A stretch of 64,000 nt of DNA, from contig NC_134570.1 in NCBI RefSeq assembly GCF_050947875.1, forward strand, positions 225,789,265 through 225,853,264, written 5' to 3'. Shown here one piece after another: positions 19,150-32,100 of the stretch (position 1 is its first letter; every line of letters begins with the position of its first letter). This stretch comes from Dermacentor variabilis (taxonomy: Eukaryota > Arthropoda > Arachnida > Ixodida > Ixodidae). The notes beneath the pieces were generated by a model, which saw only the letters and a program-made list of their open reading frames with translations, did no database searches and was not told the DNA's origin. Position numbers and translations under genes: made by a program.

Positions 19150-20947
19150 CACAGAAAACATACATAGCGAATAGTCGAGCACTTATTTAGTGTGATATGG
19201 TTTAAAAAATGGAATACACATGCCGTCGTCATACTTTGTGCATTGTGTGTGCACTGCGCTGTTGCAATTATCTCATGCACGCCTCCACCTCTTGTCATCA
19301 GGTATCGGTGCCACAAAGTGGGCCACATGGTCATACCATGTACCAGTCAGGGCATCACCAGACCTTGGGATTCTGCGTTGACCAGGTCCTCTATGCTTAT
19401 TGTCCCATCGCATATGGCAGCTTTGTGCAGTTTGCGTGCGGAATTCCACCTGCGTGACGTTGAACCCTGTGCTACGAATTAGTGCCCAAGCGTTGCTGAT
19501 AGATACATCACAAAGTCAAGTGAAAATCGGCCACCACCACTTTTTGCTTCGGATTACAATCCTGTGGGCGCCTACATTTGCATCCATCTTGTCCGTACCT
19601 CCCATAAGACTTTTACTAAGCAACAGTGTTTTTTGCGGGCCACCTTGAATTCCTTGTTCTGAACACGAGAGTAGCTGTCTGCAGATGACATTGGCTCTAC
19701 GCCGTGAATGGTGCTTACGATCGTTACTACAGAATTGTCCATCCAGCGGACAACAATTATCCCATTGTCGCTCAGCACGGACTCTGCGTGCCCGCGAGGC
19801 TGGCGCTTGATGAATTGTGGTCGAGCGATAGGGCACGCTTTGGGAAAACGGCTCTGCTTCACTGTGCCCGTGCCTTCGTAGCCCTGTGCCTTGAAATGCC
19901 TGAGTAGCGGCATGCCTGTGAATAAATTATCAAAATAGAAAAAGAAAGGAAGGTCGTGCGTCTCTGCTGCGAGTTCATCCACCATTTGAAGAAGTTGCGC
20001 CGATGCTTTTGCGAAGTCCTTTTCATATTTTTTGTATGTTCCGGGATCCCCTGCTTGCCTTGATACACTTTGAAGTTTACAAGGTACCCGTTCTTGGCAT
20101 TTAGGCACAATACTTTATACCCGAAGCGGATAGGCCTTCGCGAATGAACTGTTTACAGCCATGACAACCATAATACTCAATCATACTTTCGTCATGGCTC
20201 AGGTGACGCACAGGTTGAAAGTGCTCCAGAAACCTTGCTTTCAATAGTACCATCAATAGACGCAACTTTGCCAACTTGTCACTAAGCATTAGGCTTGCAT
20301 TTCGCACAGTGCAGGAATCGCATTATCTGTACGAAGCGATTTCTTCGCATAGCATTATAGGTCATCGTGTTGCGCATATCCAAGCCGCTGTCCCAATAAC
20401 ATTTTTTCCCTGGCAAGCGGTTATCGCCGGACAAAACGAACACTCCAAGAAAACCTAATTCTTCTTTGGTAACCTCCGGAATGGGCATATTGAAAAATAA
20501 CACACACTTTCTTGTTTGTACGACTAGTAGCTCCACGACGGCTTCCTCAAAAAATATTTCGAACAATTCAACAGGTGAAAAGTCCCTGTAACCAGCAAAG
20601 TTTGAGTAGGGAAATATGCCAAGGCTTTTCTGCAGATCACCGTTCGTCCACTTAGAAGCAGTGGATAATTTCGCAGGAATGGCCGCATCAACTACAGCAG
20701 AAGAAACCTCTGATGTTCCGTCACCTTGCCTGCCGGGGTCGCCATCGTTCGAGTCGGATCCACCAATGCGGCGTCCATCAGAGAAAACATTTTCAGCGCC
20801 GGCTCATAGCTTCCGCACGATTAGATTGTCAATGAGCCCACCTGAGTCTTCATCGGCCGACTCTTCATTCGAATAGGTGCCACACTCTCGTGGGTCGATA
20901 TAAATCACTGACACGTCGTCATCGTATTCTTCGAGTATCTTCGCCAT
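19150..20947 (-). pseudogene. piggyBac transposase, multiple frameshifts and stops
   Basis: The start ATG is at 20947. An acidic N-terminus (MAKILEEYDDD) is stopped by a TGA at codon 48 (20806-20804). The typical catalytic-domain blocks follow in order but in changing frames: [92 protein letters not shown] and RIVIRSKKWWWP. Frame changes lie near 20285-20300 and 20100-20120, and a further stop follows KKWWWPIFT near 19516. A Cys-containing C-terminal remnant is visible to about 19200. The intact protein would excise and reinsert DNA at TTAA; this one cannot be made whole. Confidence 0.9.
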
Positions 20948-21437
20948 TTATTCCAACATCAACCTATTCAGACCATAAAATAAGAAATAACCACTGTGGG
21001 AACGCGCCAGCAGCCGCGCAAGAGATGAGAATGCAGTTTATAAAAAAATAAAAAGTTAGGTAGCCTACAGGCCCAGCGTGACCATGTGGCAACGCGCAAG
21101 ATAACACGCTTGTTCATGGATAAATCAAACCTTAATCTTTCACAAATGATCATCGAAGGTCACATATTCAAAGAGCGATATGGAGGTAGGGATATCCGAC
21201 GATTGCTTAAACAAGTAGTGGAATAAAAAAACATTACCCCTTGGAGTGATGCATGGTGACGCTACTCGCACAGCAACACTTATTCCCGCCTTTGCGAGGG
21301 GCTCCCACAAAATGACTGACACCTGCTGCCACTTGATATTCGTAAAGGGAACTCTCATCTGTCTAACGGCATGTCAAAGACGATTTTGGTGCCGTTTTGT
21401 CAATCTTAATTAATTGAAATCCACTGTGCATACTAAC

Positions 21438-21453
21438 GTGACCATATGGTCAC
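21438..21453. repeat. piggyBac subterminal palindrome, right copy
   Basis: This is identical to the left palindrome and close to the right terminal inverted repeat. It is a candidate transposase-binding site. Confidence 0.85.
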
Positions 21454-22871
21454 GCTGGTCTTTAATGGGTTAATAAGCGTTTAATGCGTTCACGGCAACC
21501 CTATTTTTTAATAATCAGTATGTTCCGGCAATCTAAATGTACCAACAACCATCACCTCGCACTCATTTTTCTCCTTTCAAGTTGAAAAAGAAACAAAAGA
21601 AAGAACCATGATCACTAATGAAAATGTTTTGCCTTTAGTGTACATATATGACTAAACCTGTCTTCCATACATACTAATACAACTAGGAAGACATTACAGC
21701 ATGGAGCCCCTCTGGTTGCTTGAAAGTTCTCAGAACCGTGCAGCTGTAATTGATATGAATATAAGTGACCTGTCCTCTGTATATGTTTCAAGTAGTACAT
21801 AATGAAAGGGATTGTGGAAGTAAATGCCTGCTGATGCTATTATGAGAACAACTAGCCCCTCACCGTACGCTTCTAGACTTGATGCTATTAAGCTAATTTG
21901 TCAAAATACATTGCTACCTAATTTCTGTGAAGCCTGTCTGCAGCATGTTTTTATAAATTTAGGTGTATAAAAAGGGTAATATTATAAACCTGATGATAAA
22001 GGAGACATTGTAGAGAGAATCTGATTCATATTTTATTGTTCGGAGCAGGAGCCAGAAATGTCACCGATGTCATCTGCCATTGTTAATGATGTGTGGGCAT
22101 GTCCTACATGCATAATTCCTAATCTGCTACTGAGCCCCCCCCCGCCCTCCCACATTTTTTTGAATCATTGTCCAAACAGATAAAGCATGTAGGTGGCTGT
22201 GTTAAGACTTGTTCTTCATTATTGCCTTTCACTGAAAGCCACGACCCAAGCTCTTAACAGTATTCCTATCTCTAAGCAATGCAACTATCTGTCATCAAGC
22301 TCAAATAATAAAAATAACTGGTCTGCCAAAGGCCTTTCCGTAGTAGCCTCAAAATTTACCCGCCGTTGCTTTGCAAAAGCGATTCAAAATTTTTCACCGC
22401 ATGCCTTCCATTCTTAGACTTTTTGTCCTTGCTGTCTAGTTTGGAATTGCTAACGTTTCAGGCGTGATTTCTAGCAAGATTGATAAACTTAGCTTCCCTC
22501 AGTTGTACAAAGAATACTTGCCAGGCATGCCCCCCCCCTCCAGCTTGTGTTCCCCTACTTCATTCTGAAATGAAACACTTGTAGACATTGTGTCGGCTGT
22601 TTATCACTTTCCGTGCCTTCAACGAGCTAGGTTCGTCCTTGGCTTTTTGCTAAAAACGGACAAAGACAAGCTCAGCTCATAAGCAGTACTTCGCATTCTC
22701 TAGCAAAGCCACGGATAAGTCAAAATGTGTCTCAATGCTTAGTCAGGCTTTTGATCGAAGGCAATGCATAATCCATGGGACAGCGCAAAAAGAAGCAAAT
22801 TTACTCTTTCTGAGCAGGTAAAACACGTTGCCAACTGAGGTTTTAAAAATAAGTTAGCCACTTCTGGTCAG

Positions 22872-23032
22872 AAAAAAACGAATTGTGGGGTTTTACATGC
22901 CAAAACCATGATATGCTTACGAGGCACACCGTAGTCGGGGATTCCGCATTATTTCTGATCATCTGGGTTCCATTAATATGCGCCAAATGCACAATACATG
23001 GGTGTCTTTTCATTTCGCCCCCGTCGGCGTAA
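22872..23032 (-). repeat. Diverged Ruka-like SINE fragment
   Basis: Read on the plus strand it shares GGGGTTTTACATGCCAAAACC, then GAGGCACACCGTAGT and GGGTGT..TTTCATTTCGCCCCC blocks with the fuller SINE copy at 63499-63723, in the same order. It lacks the tRNA-like head, so it is a 5'-truncated, old copy. Confidence 0.7.
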
Positions 23033-23274
23033 CAGTGCAACATGGAAGGGGATAAAAAAGTGCTTGGTAGTACATACTGCAAGAGTGTTCTTACCTGAGC
23101 TGGTTAGTGCACGTTTATAATTGAATTTAACAGTGCTGAAGATGGGTGGAGAGAAGACGACTGACAGCGTTAGAGGGGTGAAGCCTCAAAACGCCAAAAT
23201 AATTTAATATAGTAGCTTCTTTACAGCCACTTCTCTTTTTCAGGAGGATACTATGCCCTGACGTCACGACGCAG

Positions 23275-23426
23275 TATATGGTTATGTGGGAGCAGGACAT
23301 TACTATGTTAAGACACTCGCTCTAGCTCATTCAGTCGTCCGCTATGGTGGTATATGGTTATGTGGGAGCAGGACATTGCTATGTTAAGACACTCGCTCTA
23401 GCTCATTCAGTCGTCCGCTATGGTGG
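23275..23426. repeat. Tandem duplication, 2 x 76 bp
   Basis: Two adjacent 76-bp units starting TATATGGTTATGTGGGAGCA differ at a single position (ACATTACTATG versus ACATTGCTATG). The near identity marks a recent local duplication. Confidence 0.93.
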
Positions 23427-23954
23427 TACGTTGGCCTTCGCGAGTAGCAGCACACAAGTCGACCGAGCTAGCTGGAGGCCCCAAGAGAGTGTCAAAACGT
23501 CGCAATGTACTTCTCCCCCGTGACCACATAAGGTGTTGTGATGTCATTGCACCAGTATTCCCCTAAAAAACAAAACCGCAGCCGGCTCTAGGAAAGCTAT
23601 TATACTAAATCACGCCACTCCAAAGCTTGTTACTATATTTTAAGAGCTCTAAAGCCATAACTTAACGAAAAAAAATAATTGAAGATATCATGTCAGTACC
23701 TCTTCAATTGGAACTTTGCAGAATATCTTCGGCATAAAGTGTATTGGGTGCTTTGAATAAGCATTTATGGTCTGAGGATGTGTTGTAGAGAGAGAAATTT
23801 ATTTACAGAAAGGCAGAGAGGTCGGCCTGAGCTATAACTTGCTCTGGCCTGCTACTATACTCTGGGGAAAAGGGACGGGGAGGAAAAGGGCTGATGAATG
23901 ATGATGGTGTAAGGAAGAGATGCGTATATACATATTCACAGAGTTGTGGCATCT

Positions 23955-26900
23955 CTAGATCCGTGCGTCCAGCCCAGTGGCTTGGAGAAAAGCTACAGCG
24001 GCTCTTGTCCTCAGGGCTACGCTGGTTGCATTAGGCCAAGGACCTAAAAGAAACTCGTCCGATAGCGGTCTCTCATGGATCTTTGCTATGGAGGAAACAA
24101 GTTGCTGTCGTTCTTGCGCATACGTGGGACATACGCAAAATATATGTTCAAGTGTTTCTGGCACCTCACAGCATTCACAGTTTGGGATAGTATCACTGGC
24201 ACCTATCATATTTCCATAACGGTTTGTGAATGCGACACCAAGGCGAATCCGGTGCACCATGCTCGTGTGGTTTATTTGAACTTGTGAGGCATACGAAATC
24301 TCATTTCTTGGTCCCATTTGTGTAATCGCTTGTGTCGTCGATCTAGTTGGGTGCCGTGTTCCAACGTAGAGCTGCGGTTTACGCGACGAAGTAGGGCGTT
24401 TCTGTCTGTTCGTGAGAACGGAATGCGTACTTCACAAGCATTATCTAAAGCAGTTCTCGCTTCAGTGTCTGCCTGTTCATTCCCCATCACGCCACAGTGT
24501 GATGGTATCCACTTAAAGGTGACATTGTGGCCATTTCTAGTTGCGTGGTCGACATACTCTGTAATTTCTATAGCCATAGAATATTACGGGCCCCGTCTGA
24601 GGACACAGTCAATCGTTTGCAGAGCTGGCTTGCAATCGCAGAATGTCGTTCATGCGTGAGGAGGCTCCTCGGAGAGAAATCGAAGTGCCTCCCGGATAGC
24701 AACAAGTTCTGCGGCAGTTGAGGTTGACCTATGGTCTAGTTTAAAAGGCCGAGCGATGATCATATGTGGAATGATGAAGGCTGCAGTGGAAGCATATGGT
24801 GTGACAGAGCCATCGGTATACACATGTACAGTGTCTCCGTACTCTGTAGAAATGTGCAACAGGGTGAGTTGCCTGAGGCCAATAGATGCAACGAATGACT
24901 TTTTAGTAATTCCAGGGATCTGCAATGTAACGGCAGGCTTAGGCAGAACCCACGGAGGTAATCTCGGAATACAGTGGGGAGAAAATCTTGACGGCAAAAC
25001 ACTCTGATGCCGCGATATAGTCCTTGAAAAGCTGGAACCTGGGTGGGTGGTAGGGAGCGATAACAGAGGATGGTGCCTGTGTCAGGTCAACACGCGAAGG
25101 TGCATTCGAAGAGGCTCACAGAGCAAGTACACTCGAATAGGACAAGCACGAGCTTCCGCTATTGTTCCATTGGTTGACGTGCATCGTGGGAGGCCCAAAC
25201 ATGTGCGCAGTGCTTGAGCTTGAATGCTCTCCAGCGCGCTCACACAACTAAGTCCGATGCTTGAGAGCGCCGGCATGCTCTACCGTATATACCCTACGAA
25301 TAGTGCTTGGTACAATTGGACTGATGAAGACTCCGAGGGGCCCCATATTGTTTCTCCCACGACGCGAAGAACGTGAACAAAACTCTGCAGCTTTGACTTC
25401 AGTGCGGCGACGTGTCTTGACCAAGGTAATCTCCAGTCTATGACTAAGCCAAGGAATCTGTGGTGTGTAACCGTAATAAGTATCGCTATGCCGTTAACAA
25501 TTATCGGATACCTGGTCATTCATTTTCGCGTGAATGTAATCACGGAACAATTTTCTGTTGAGAGTCGGAGGCCTTGACACCGAAGGTACTTAGCTGTGAT
25601 TGTCACTGTACGTTGAAGCCTAGCACGCATTTGGGGACGGGTGGCTCCAGAAGCCCATATGCATATGTCGTTGGCATATGTGCTAATCTTCACCGTGCTA
25701 GGAAGTTCGGATGCAAGGCCAATCAATGCAACATTGAAAAGAGTTGGACTGAGAACTGCCCCTTGTGGAACACCTCGATGTATACGGTACTGTCAGGTGT
25801 CGCCATCACTTGTCGACATATACACCGTGCGGCCACTGCGGTAGCTAACAATCCATGCATATAGTCAGCCACCGATGTCTAAATCTTCCAGTGCATCAAG
25901 GATTGCATAATGGAGTACATTGTCGTATGCACCCTTAATATCCAGAAAGACAGCTCCAACTAACCGACGTCGACTTCTTTCCTGTTCAACAGTGGAGCCC
26001 AAGTCGATAACTCCGTCAATCAAAGAACGGCCTCTTCTAAATCCCTGCATAAAATCAGGAAAGCAATTATTTCTCTCTAGAAACCACTCCAGTCTTGACA
26101 AGACCATTCTTTCCATTACTTTGCCGACGCAACTGGCTAAGGCGATCGGTCTGTAGGAGGAAAGCTCGTTAGGGCACCTTCCCGGTTTAAGCAGCGCTAC
26201 AACGCGAATGCATTTCCAACAATCTGGAACATTTCCTGTCTCCCACGTCGTACTATAAAAAGATAGGAGAATACGTCGTGATTCGGTGCCAAGATGGCAG
26301 AGTGCAGCGTACGTGATCCCGTCTGGCCCTGGTGCCGATGAGCGTCGAGAAACTGAAAGCGCAGCGTCAAGCTCTTGCATCGTAAACGGTACTTCGAGTC
26401 GCCCATCAGGTGACGGGGGTGCGATGGTGACAAGGGATGAAGTCACCGCATTAGATGCGTCCACAATCAGTTTACAGTAGTCCTCTGCTACCTCCAATTC
26501 GGTCCAGCGTTGATGTAGAGCCACCGCATGGAACGGGTGTCTTTGTTGTGGAGTTGCCTGGAGACTTCGTATGAACCGCCAGATCTTAGATAGAGGCTGT
26601 CTTGGAACTAGGGATCCACAGAAAGCCCTCCAGCGCTGTCTGTCAAGCTTCTCCAGATGTCGAAGAACATGCCGTTGAGCTCAGAGACTGCTCGAAAGAT
26701 ATGACGGCGACTTTGTTCTTCTGTATCGCCGTTCCGCGCAGCGACGGATCGCACGAATGGCCTCATATTGTATGTCGACCGATGATCTGTGCCTCGGTAT
26801 GCTGACTTCTCTAGTTTTGTCCCGCAGGGTAGTGGCAATGATGTCCTCTATTTCGGATGGAGATGTCATACTCTGACAGGTGGTGTCGACAGAGGTATTA

Positions 26901-27622
26901 AATGCAATCCAGTCTGTTTGACGAATGCAACGTGAGGCTGAACGGCGAAACCAGCTAAAGTGAACGTAAGTGGGGAGGTGGTCACTGCCATGAGTCTGTA
27001 GATCCGTCGACCAGGATGCCGAAGACAGAAGGCTCCTTAATACAAACGTTAGGTCAAGACAAGTGCTGTCGGACGTGCCACGAATATATGTAGAAGACCC
27101 GTCATTGAGCACATTTAGTCCCCGACTACACATAAAGTTGGCCAAATATTTGCCACGAGAATTCATCGAAGTGCTACCCCACAGGGGATGGTGCGCGTTG
27201 AAGTCACCAATCACAATATGAGGACCTTGCGATGCTTGTAGCAGAGACATCAGGTGCGAACAATCGATCCTCGCTCTTGGGTGGATATATCCTCCAATCA
27301 CAATAACCGTGCTACATCTGTATTTTATGGTGGGGCATACGTAATCATTAGTAGTATTCGATGGGACGTCATGTCTGAAATACACCAGGTCGTGACGTAT
27401 ACAAACTAATACTTTGCTCGAGGTTTGGTCGTTACGAGATCACATCTGGACATAACCAGAAATACGGAAAGAAGAATCCATATTAGGTTCACAGATAACA
27501 ATAACTGGAAATTTGTATTTAAATACCCGCTGTCGGAAATCCGACAAACGACCACGCAGACCTCGAGCATTCCATTGCATAACCAGCGATTGACGCATCC
27601 GTTCTTCAAACATTATCGCCAT
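23955..27622 (-). pseudogene. ORF2 endonuclease/RT/RNase H of I-like family A
   Basis: The pieces in order are as follows. Endonuclease begins near 27570 (VMQWNARGLRGRL, VICEPN) and continues at 27385-26681 (HIVIGDFNAHHPLWG, THGSDHLPT). RT spans 26524-25520 with RRSSAPGPDGITYA, YRPIALASCVGKV, AVFLDIKGAYDNV and RGVPQGAVLSPTLFN. Its catalytic box reads YAND (25678-25667) instead of YADD, replacing an essential Asp. RNase H lies near 24900-24500 (VHVYTDGSVTP, STAAELVAIREAL, FKWIPSHCGVMGNEQAD). The tail has HRIRLGVAFTNRYG and a CECC...HIFCVC Cys/His motif and ends at 23955. Frameshifts or stops lie near 27440, 26681-26524, 25865, 25280 and 24650. The gene is inactive. Confidence 0.88.
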
Positions 27623-27628
27623 ACTTGC

Positions 27629-28964
27629 TTAGTGAAGAACCACTAGCAGTGGTTCCAAGACTTCAAGTAGCTGCACGGCAGCCTTGGCAGCCGGGGTATT
27701 TAGGCCGGAAAGAATCCTGCGCATGGAGCCCATCAAATTTTTCACCATACTGGTGACGTCCATGTCATCCATTTTTTCATTTTCTTCAGTGCGTGTAGGA
27801 GCGGTGCATAAGGGAGTTCCCGCAGGCCTTGATGGTAACGAGGGCCACTGAGTCTCCGGTGTGCTTGGTGCCGATGATGGGTCGCCTTGTACTTTCGCGG
27901 CATACAAAGGCTTCGGGCACGTGCTTCTTCATTCCTGAGACGAGGAGGGGGTGGATGTTGCACTTGAGCTGTCGTCCCTCCAACGTGAGGAGGGCTGCAA
28001 TCCCATTGATGTCAGTGTCGTGAACGACGTCTTCGGTGGCGGATAGCCCTTCCCGCTTCCCTGTGCGTGGAACGATCTCTACCCATCTTCTTCAGAATAC
28101 CCATTTCCTTCCTGATCTTTGCGCACTCTTTTTACATTGCGTCGTGAGCACCAGAACAATTTGGACATTTCGCAGCAACGTTGCAATTGCTGTCTCCGTG
28201 AGGTCAACCACATCGTTTGCATGTTATTGCACCCTTGCAAACTGCACTGACATGCCCAAGTTTCATACACCGGTGACGTCGTAAAAGCCTCGGCACGTAA
28301 GGACGTACCGGATGCCTCACATATCCAACCTTGACGTGTGTTGGCAAAGTTTCCGATTGGAACACCAATTTCAAACATCGGGAACGTCCAAAACGGTGAA
28401 AACTGAGCACAGGAGCCGACGATGATAGTACTTTGGCCAGGTCAGTGTCTGTAAAAGCAATGTCCACATCGTAGATGACGCCTGTCGTCGCTTCCTTGAC
28501 GTATGTGGGGAATGCGCGGACAGGGATGCTTCACAACTGAGTGCTGTTTTTCAGTGTATCTAGTATTGTCGGTGTATTGATTTCCGCCGAGAGGATGTTC
28601 TTTCGAGCGCTTATACTTATTTCTTCTACTTGACCATGAGCAGTTCAAAATATTCCGACAGGCTATGCCTGTTCAGTGAGTTGAGGTTGTCTGCTGTCGT
28701 TGTTGGTACATATGCAATAGTGTATGATTGCTTGCCACTTGCCTTTTTCGTCGCCTGGCGACTGGTCGGTGATGTTCTTCGTATCGCGCTTCAGAGTCGA
28801 CTTGACACCACGGTAAAATCGCTGTCCGAGGCCTTCTCATCAGTAGAGGAGCCATCAGATCACTCAATCGGGGCCATGCTGGGGTCGAAGCGGTGACTCA
28901 CGTCACCGCTATAATGAACTGGCCGTTCAGTACCAAACTGCTGGGCGGGGTTTGGGTCCCCCAT
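27629..28964 (-). pseudogene. ORF1 of I-like family A
   Basis: A plausible start is the ATG at 28964 (MGDPNPAQQFGTERPV). The first in-frame stop falls after about 34 residues, and several more follow with frame changes. Recognisable pieces are SDGSSTDEKASDSDFTVVSS, the segment 28467-28204 with FGRSRCLKLVF...RPYVPRLLRRHRC, and a zinc-knuckle remnant CMKLGHVSAVCKGAITCKRC. The C-terminal end (MDDMDVTSMVKNLMGSMRRI) stops at 27629, directly before ORF2. It would have been the RNA-binding partner of ORF2. Many lesions mark it as old. Confidence 0.7.
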
Positions 28965-29118
28965 TGCAGAGGACGACGTCCCCCTGTTTTCTTGCCACTG
29001 ATTGCAGAGATCACAGAAAATAAAATAGAAAATGCAGAGAGCTCGAAGCTGAAGCTGCTCGCTACGATCACTTCTTCTTGCCAAAGAAAAGTGGGAGGGG
29101 GATAGCCCCTCGGCATAG

Positions 29119-32100
29119 TTTTGTTGTTAAGGTACCTTATTTGAAAAATCTGAAGGAGCTAAGTATCGTTTTCTTGGTGCAAATGCTGGCTGGAATAGCT
29201 CTGTCACAAAAATTGTTGAAGCTTGAAGCAGCATCGACTCTGTCATGGGCACTCAAGCAGTGGGCATTCCTTCTCTGGACAAAGACCTAGAGTGAGGGGG
29301 CCGGGTAGAACTGTAAAATGTTGCCGTCCAGCATAAATGCAAGGGCATACTTTATGTTATGCACAACATATGGCATCTGTCAACAACAAACTTAGCACAG
29401 TCATGAAATACAGATATGCCTGCTCGTGGATAGACATAAGTGGCTGTTTTATACATGACATTTAACATGACAGCCATCTGACTTTGTCGAGGTATGCAGT
29501 AGTGCAACAGCCATGCAAATGTTGGCAAATTGTATGGCAAAATCTATGCAAATTGAAGGGCAGGCTATTGTTTCCTGTCAAGATAACCTGAATCGGTTCT
29601 ATACCAGTTCAATTTATACCTCGGTATTTCTTCCCTAAATAGACCCTGTTTACACATTGCACTTCTGCCGACGTTAACTCACAGTACTATGAACAAACAT
29701 TCTTTTCTTTCCCATTGCAGAACTCCTATTTCAGTCACTACTATAGAAGTTTAACTAATGAATAACCTTTCTGCCAAGCCAAAATTGCACATCAGCTTAT
29801 CCAAGCCACTAATCCCGATTTGCTCACAAGGAGCAAATTTTATTTCATCTATTTGAGGTTGAGTTTGTGCAATTATGCGATTTTGGAGCTGTTTATAATG
29901 GTTTATGCATCGTGCAGTGGGGCAGTATTATTATTATAACCTTGTGTTTGAAAGGAAATCCTTTTTTTAACATAAAGTGTAATTTTCACTCTTTTCTTGC
30001 ATTTTATTGCTTGGGTTGTTTCTCGCAATCTTTCTGCATTCGACTGCGCGACTGTCTTTCCAAGCTCCCAGGTGTCTTCCCTTTATCGTTGTGCTCTTTT
30101 GATGCCTTCAGTATGATGCCTGTCCGTTTGATCACACACGAAAGTGCAAGCTCTCCTTTGACCTATTGTTCTGGTTCTAATCCTGACTGCCACACCTGAT
30201 CTCAGAGAATCCTTGTCTCGTTTTTATGAAAGCTTCATTCCCCCCCTTTGTTTTCCGTTTTTGTCTTTATGACAAATTTTGAACATTTCTTTAGCAGTGG
30301 TGCCAGATGGATTATCAGCCCCAGTGAAAGGGAAGCTGTCGCCATCTTCAGAGCAGACACAGCACCCATTGCACCACACAGCATAGCTGACCTACTGACA
30401 AAGAACAGAATGGCATTTATGGCACAAATTCAGATAGGCCTCTGTTAGTTTCTATGCTTTTAGAGCTATGACTATTGCTTCCGCAACGCATCTATTTGCT
30501 GTGAGAATATCGCTACTCAAGTATTGTTAATTTTTTGCAGCATTCTTTAGACCAAGTTACTTTGCTTCAACAATGGGCATCCTGTCGTCATGTGAACAAA
30601 CCCAGCTCTATGGACTACTTATTAAAATCCCTGTTGGCATAGCGGATGTGTCACATGCTTTCTTGTCTAATTTGGTCAATCAGACCTCGAGCTTCACTTT
30701 ACTGCAGCAAATGTCCAATCCAAAGTATTCACAAGCCTCTACGTCACTCTTGTTGATCCAGACTACTAGTGTTATGAATCTGGTGGTCTAGTTTGTTCAA
30801 CGCCTTTCGCATCAATTGCAGATGTAAGCAAACTAAGTTGAACTTAACAGCTATTTGGGACATAGATGTAAGTATTCTATCACTTTTCTTTGATTTCTTT
30901 GATGTCAGTGCGCAAGAATATTCCCATAATTCTCAGCCACTCAATGTCCCATATTTCAGCCTTTTAGGTCCCTAGGGCACTTGTGAGAGCACAGCCAAGG
31001 ATGCTACGTAATTGTTTGTAAACATCAGTGATTTTCGCAGTTCCTCCCATCTTTAATACTGCCGTGGCGGTGCTGGCTGCTTGAAGGGCAAAGCTTCCAA
31101 ATTTCAGATGGGATGACCTCAGCGTTCCAGCCTTGCAAACCTTGGAGCACACATCACGATGGAGGCGCAGAATATTGCCAGGCACACAATTGGTGGTTTC
31201 AAGGGCTAGGCCTGCACGATCAGCCTTCTTCCAATGAGACTTGCTATTCCAGCCTTGTGAGCTATGAAGCAGTCATCGTGGTGGTGGCGAGATAAGTCTG
31301 CACTCTATGTGCTGTTCACTTCAAAGGCTAGGCCTTCAGAATGGATGTCACTGAAGAAATTTATCGTCACAGCCTTGCAAGCTTTACAGTTGTCATTGCA
31401 GTTGTCCTTCGCATCGATAGGCAGGTCATCGGCTGCTCCGAGGGCTGGGCTGACAGGTTGTGTCATTCACCACCGGAGGCATCCCGGGTTTGTGAATTTT
31501 AGGCCGTTGTGCTGAAGGGCAAGGTCAGACAGGAGCTGAAGCAAGCTGAAGGTGCTCCCGCCTCACAGACCTACAGATGACGCCTGCAGCCACACTATTA
31601 AGCCCTGGGTATTATGGCACAAGATGTAAAGAATCGAGACAGATGCCATGGCTACCTTCATCTTGCTCCTTTAATGGAACTCTAATGTGAACGACCATGA
31701 TAGAAGAGTGAGGCTATCTCCCTCTTCTGTTTGCAATAGCTACGAGAGCATTCAAGGCAACAAAACAGGAAAAGTAAAGGACCTATTTGTACGTATTTGT
31801 ACCACGAAGCCCCGGGTGGCAAATATGAAGGGAACAGCTGGAACGTGGACGAAAGCCACTTAGAAAGGTTGCCCCGTGGATTGTGCTGAAGACATGCCGT
31901 CAAGACTTCACTAGACCAGGGCAAGCAGTCAAAACCTGGCCAACACATCGCTACAAGAGTACGGTTTGTAACTTCACCACGCCACAGAATTCTAACACAA
32001 GGCCTGTAAGCTCCCGTTTCTGTGGCCAGAACACAAGCTCCTCGATATGGTCATGTAGTAGCTGGGGTGAGTGCAGCGCTCCTTCCCTCATCGTCTCACC

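Larger units (their letters stand above)
18937..21469 (-). mobile_element. piggyBac-family DNA transposon, decayed
   Basis: The 2.53-kb unit sits between two TTAA tetranucleotides (18933-18936 and 21470-21473), the piggyBac target. Its ends are inverted: CCCATTAGGGACC on the left and CCCATTAAAGACC on the right, read inward. Each end also has the palindrome GTGACCATATGGTCAC. A minus-strand piggyBac transposase with multiple lesions fills the middle. Confidence 0.92.
21474..23784. other. AT-rich unassigned region
   Basis: No supported gene is present. It holds a diverged Ruka-like SINE fragment (22872-23032), a perfect-but-one-base tandem duplication (23275-23426) and short C-runs. The remainder shows nothing recognisable. 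Confidence 0.6.
23785..29118 (-). mobile_element. I-like non-LTR retrotransposon, near full length but decayed ('family A')
   Basis: Minus-strand order from 5' (right) to 3' (left) is: a leader starting near 29118, ORF1 with a CCHC remnant, then ORF2 with endonuclease, RT, RNase H and a Cys/His C-terminus. The 3' end is a pyrimidine-rich tail (AAATTTCTCTCTCTAC on the minus strand). The 3' UTR and C-terminus closely resemble the fragment at 61994-62622, defining a family with two copies in this window. Target duplications are not clear; a shared TGTTGT at the two flanks is too short to be convincing. Confidence 0.85.

Noticed and set aside
23785..29118. A target duplication TGTTGT flanking family A.
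   Set aside because: Six low-complexity bases are expected by chance in this T-rich DNA and the element borders are not exact.
30248..30448. A 66-codon frame reading SSGARWIISPSEREAVAIFR.
   Set aside because: It is short, isolated in AT-rich DNA and without recognisable similarity or splice partners.
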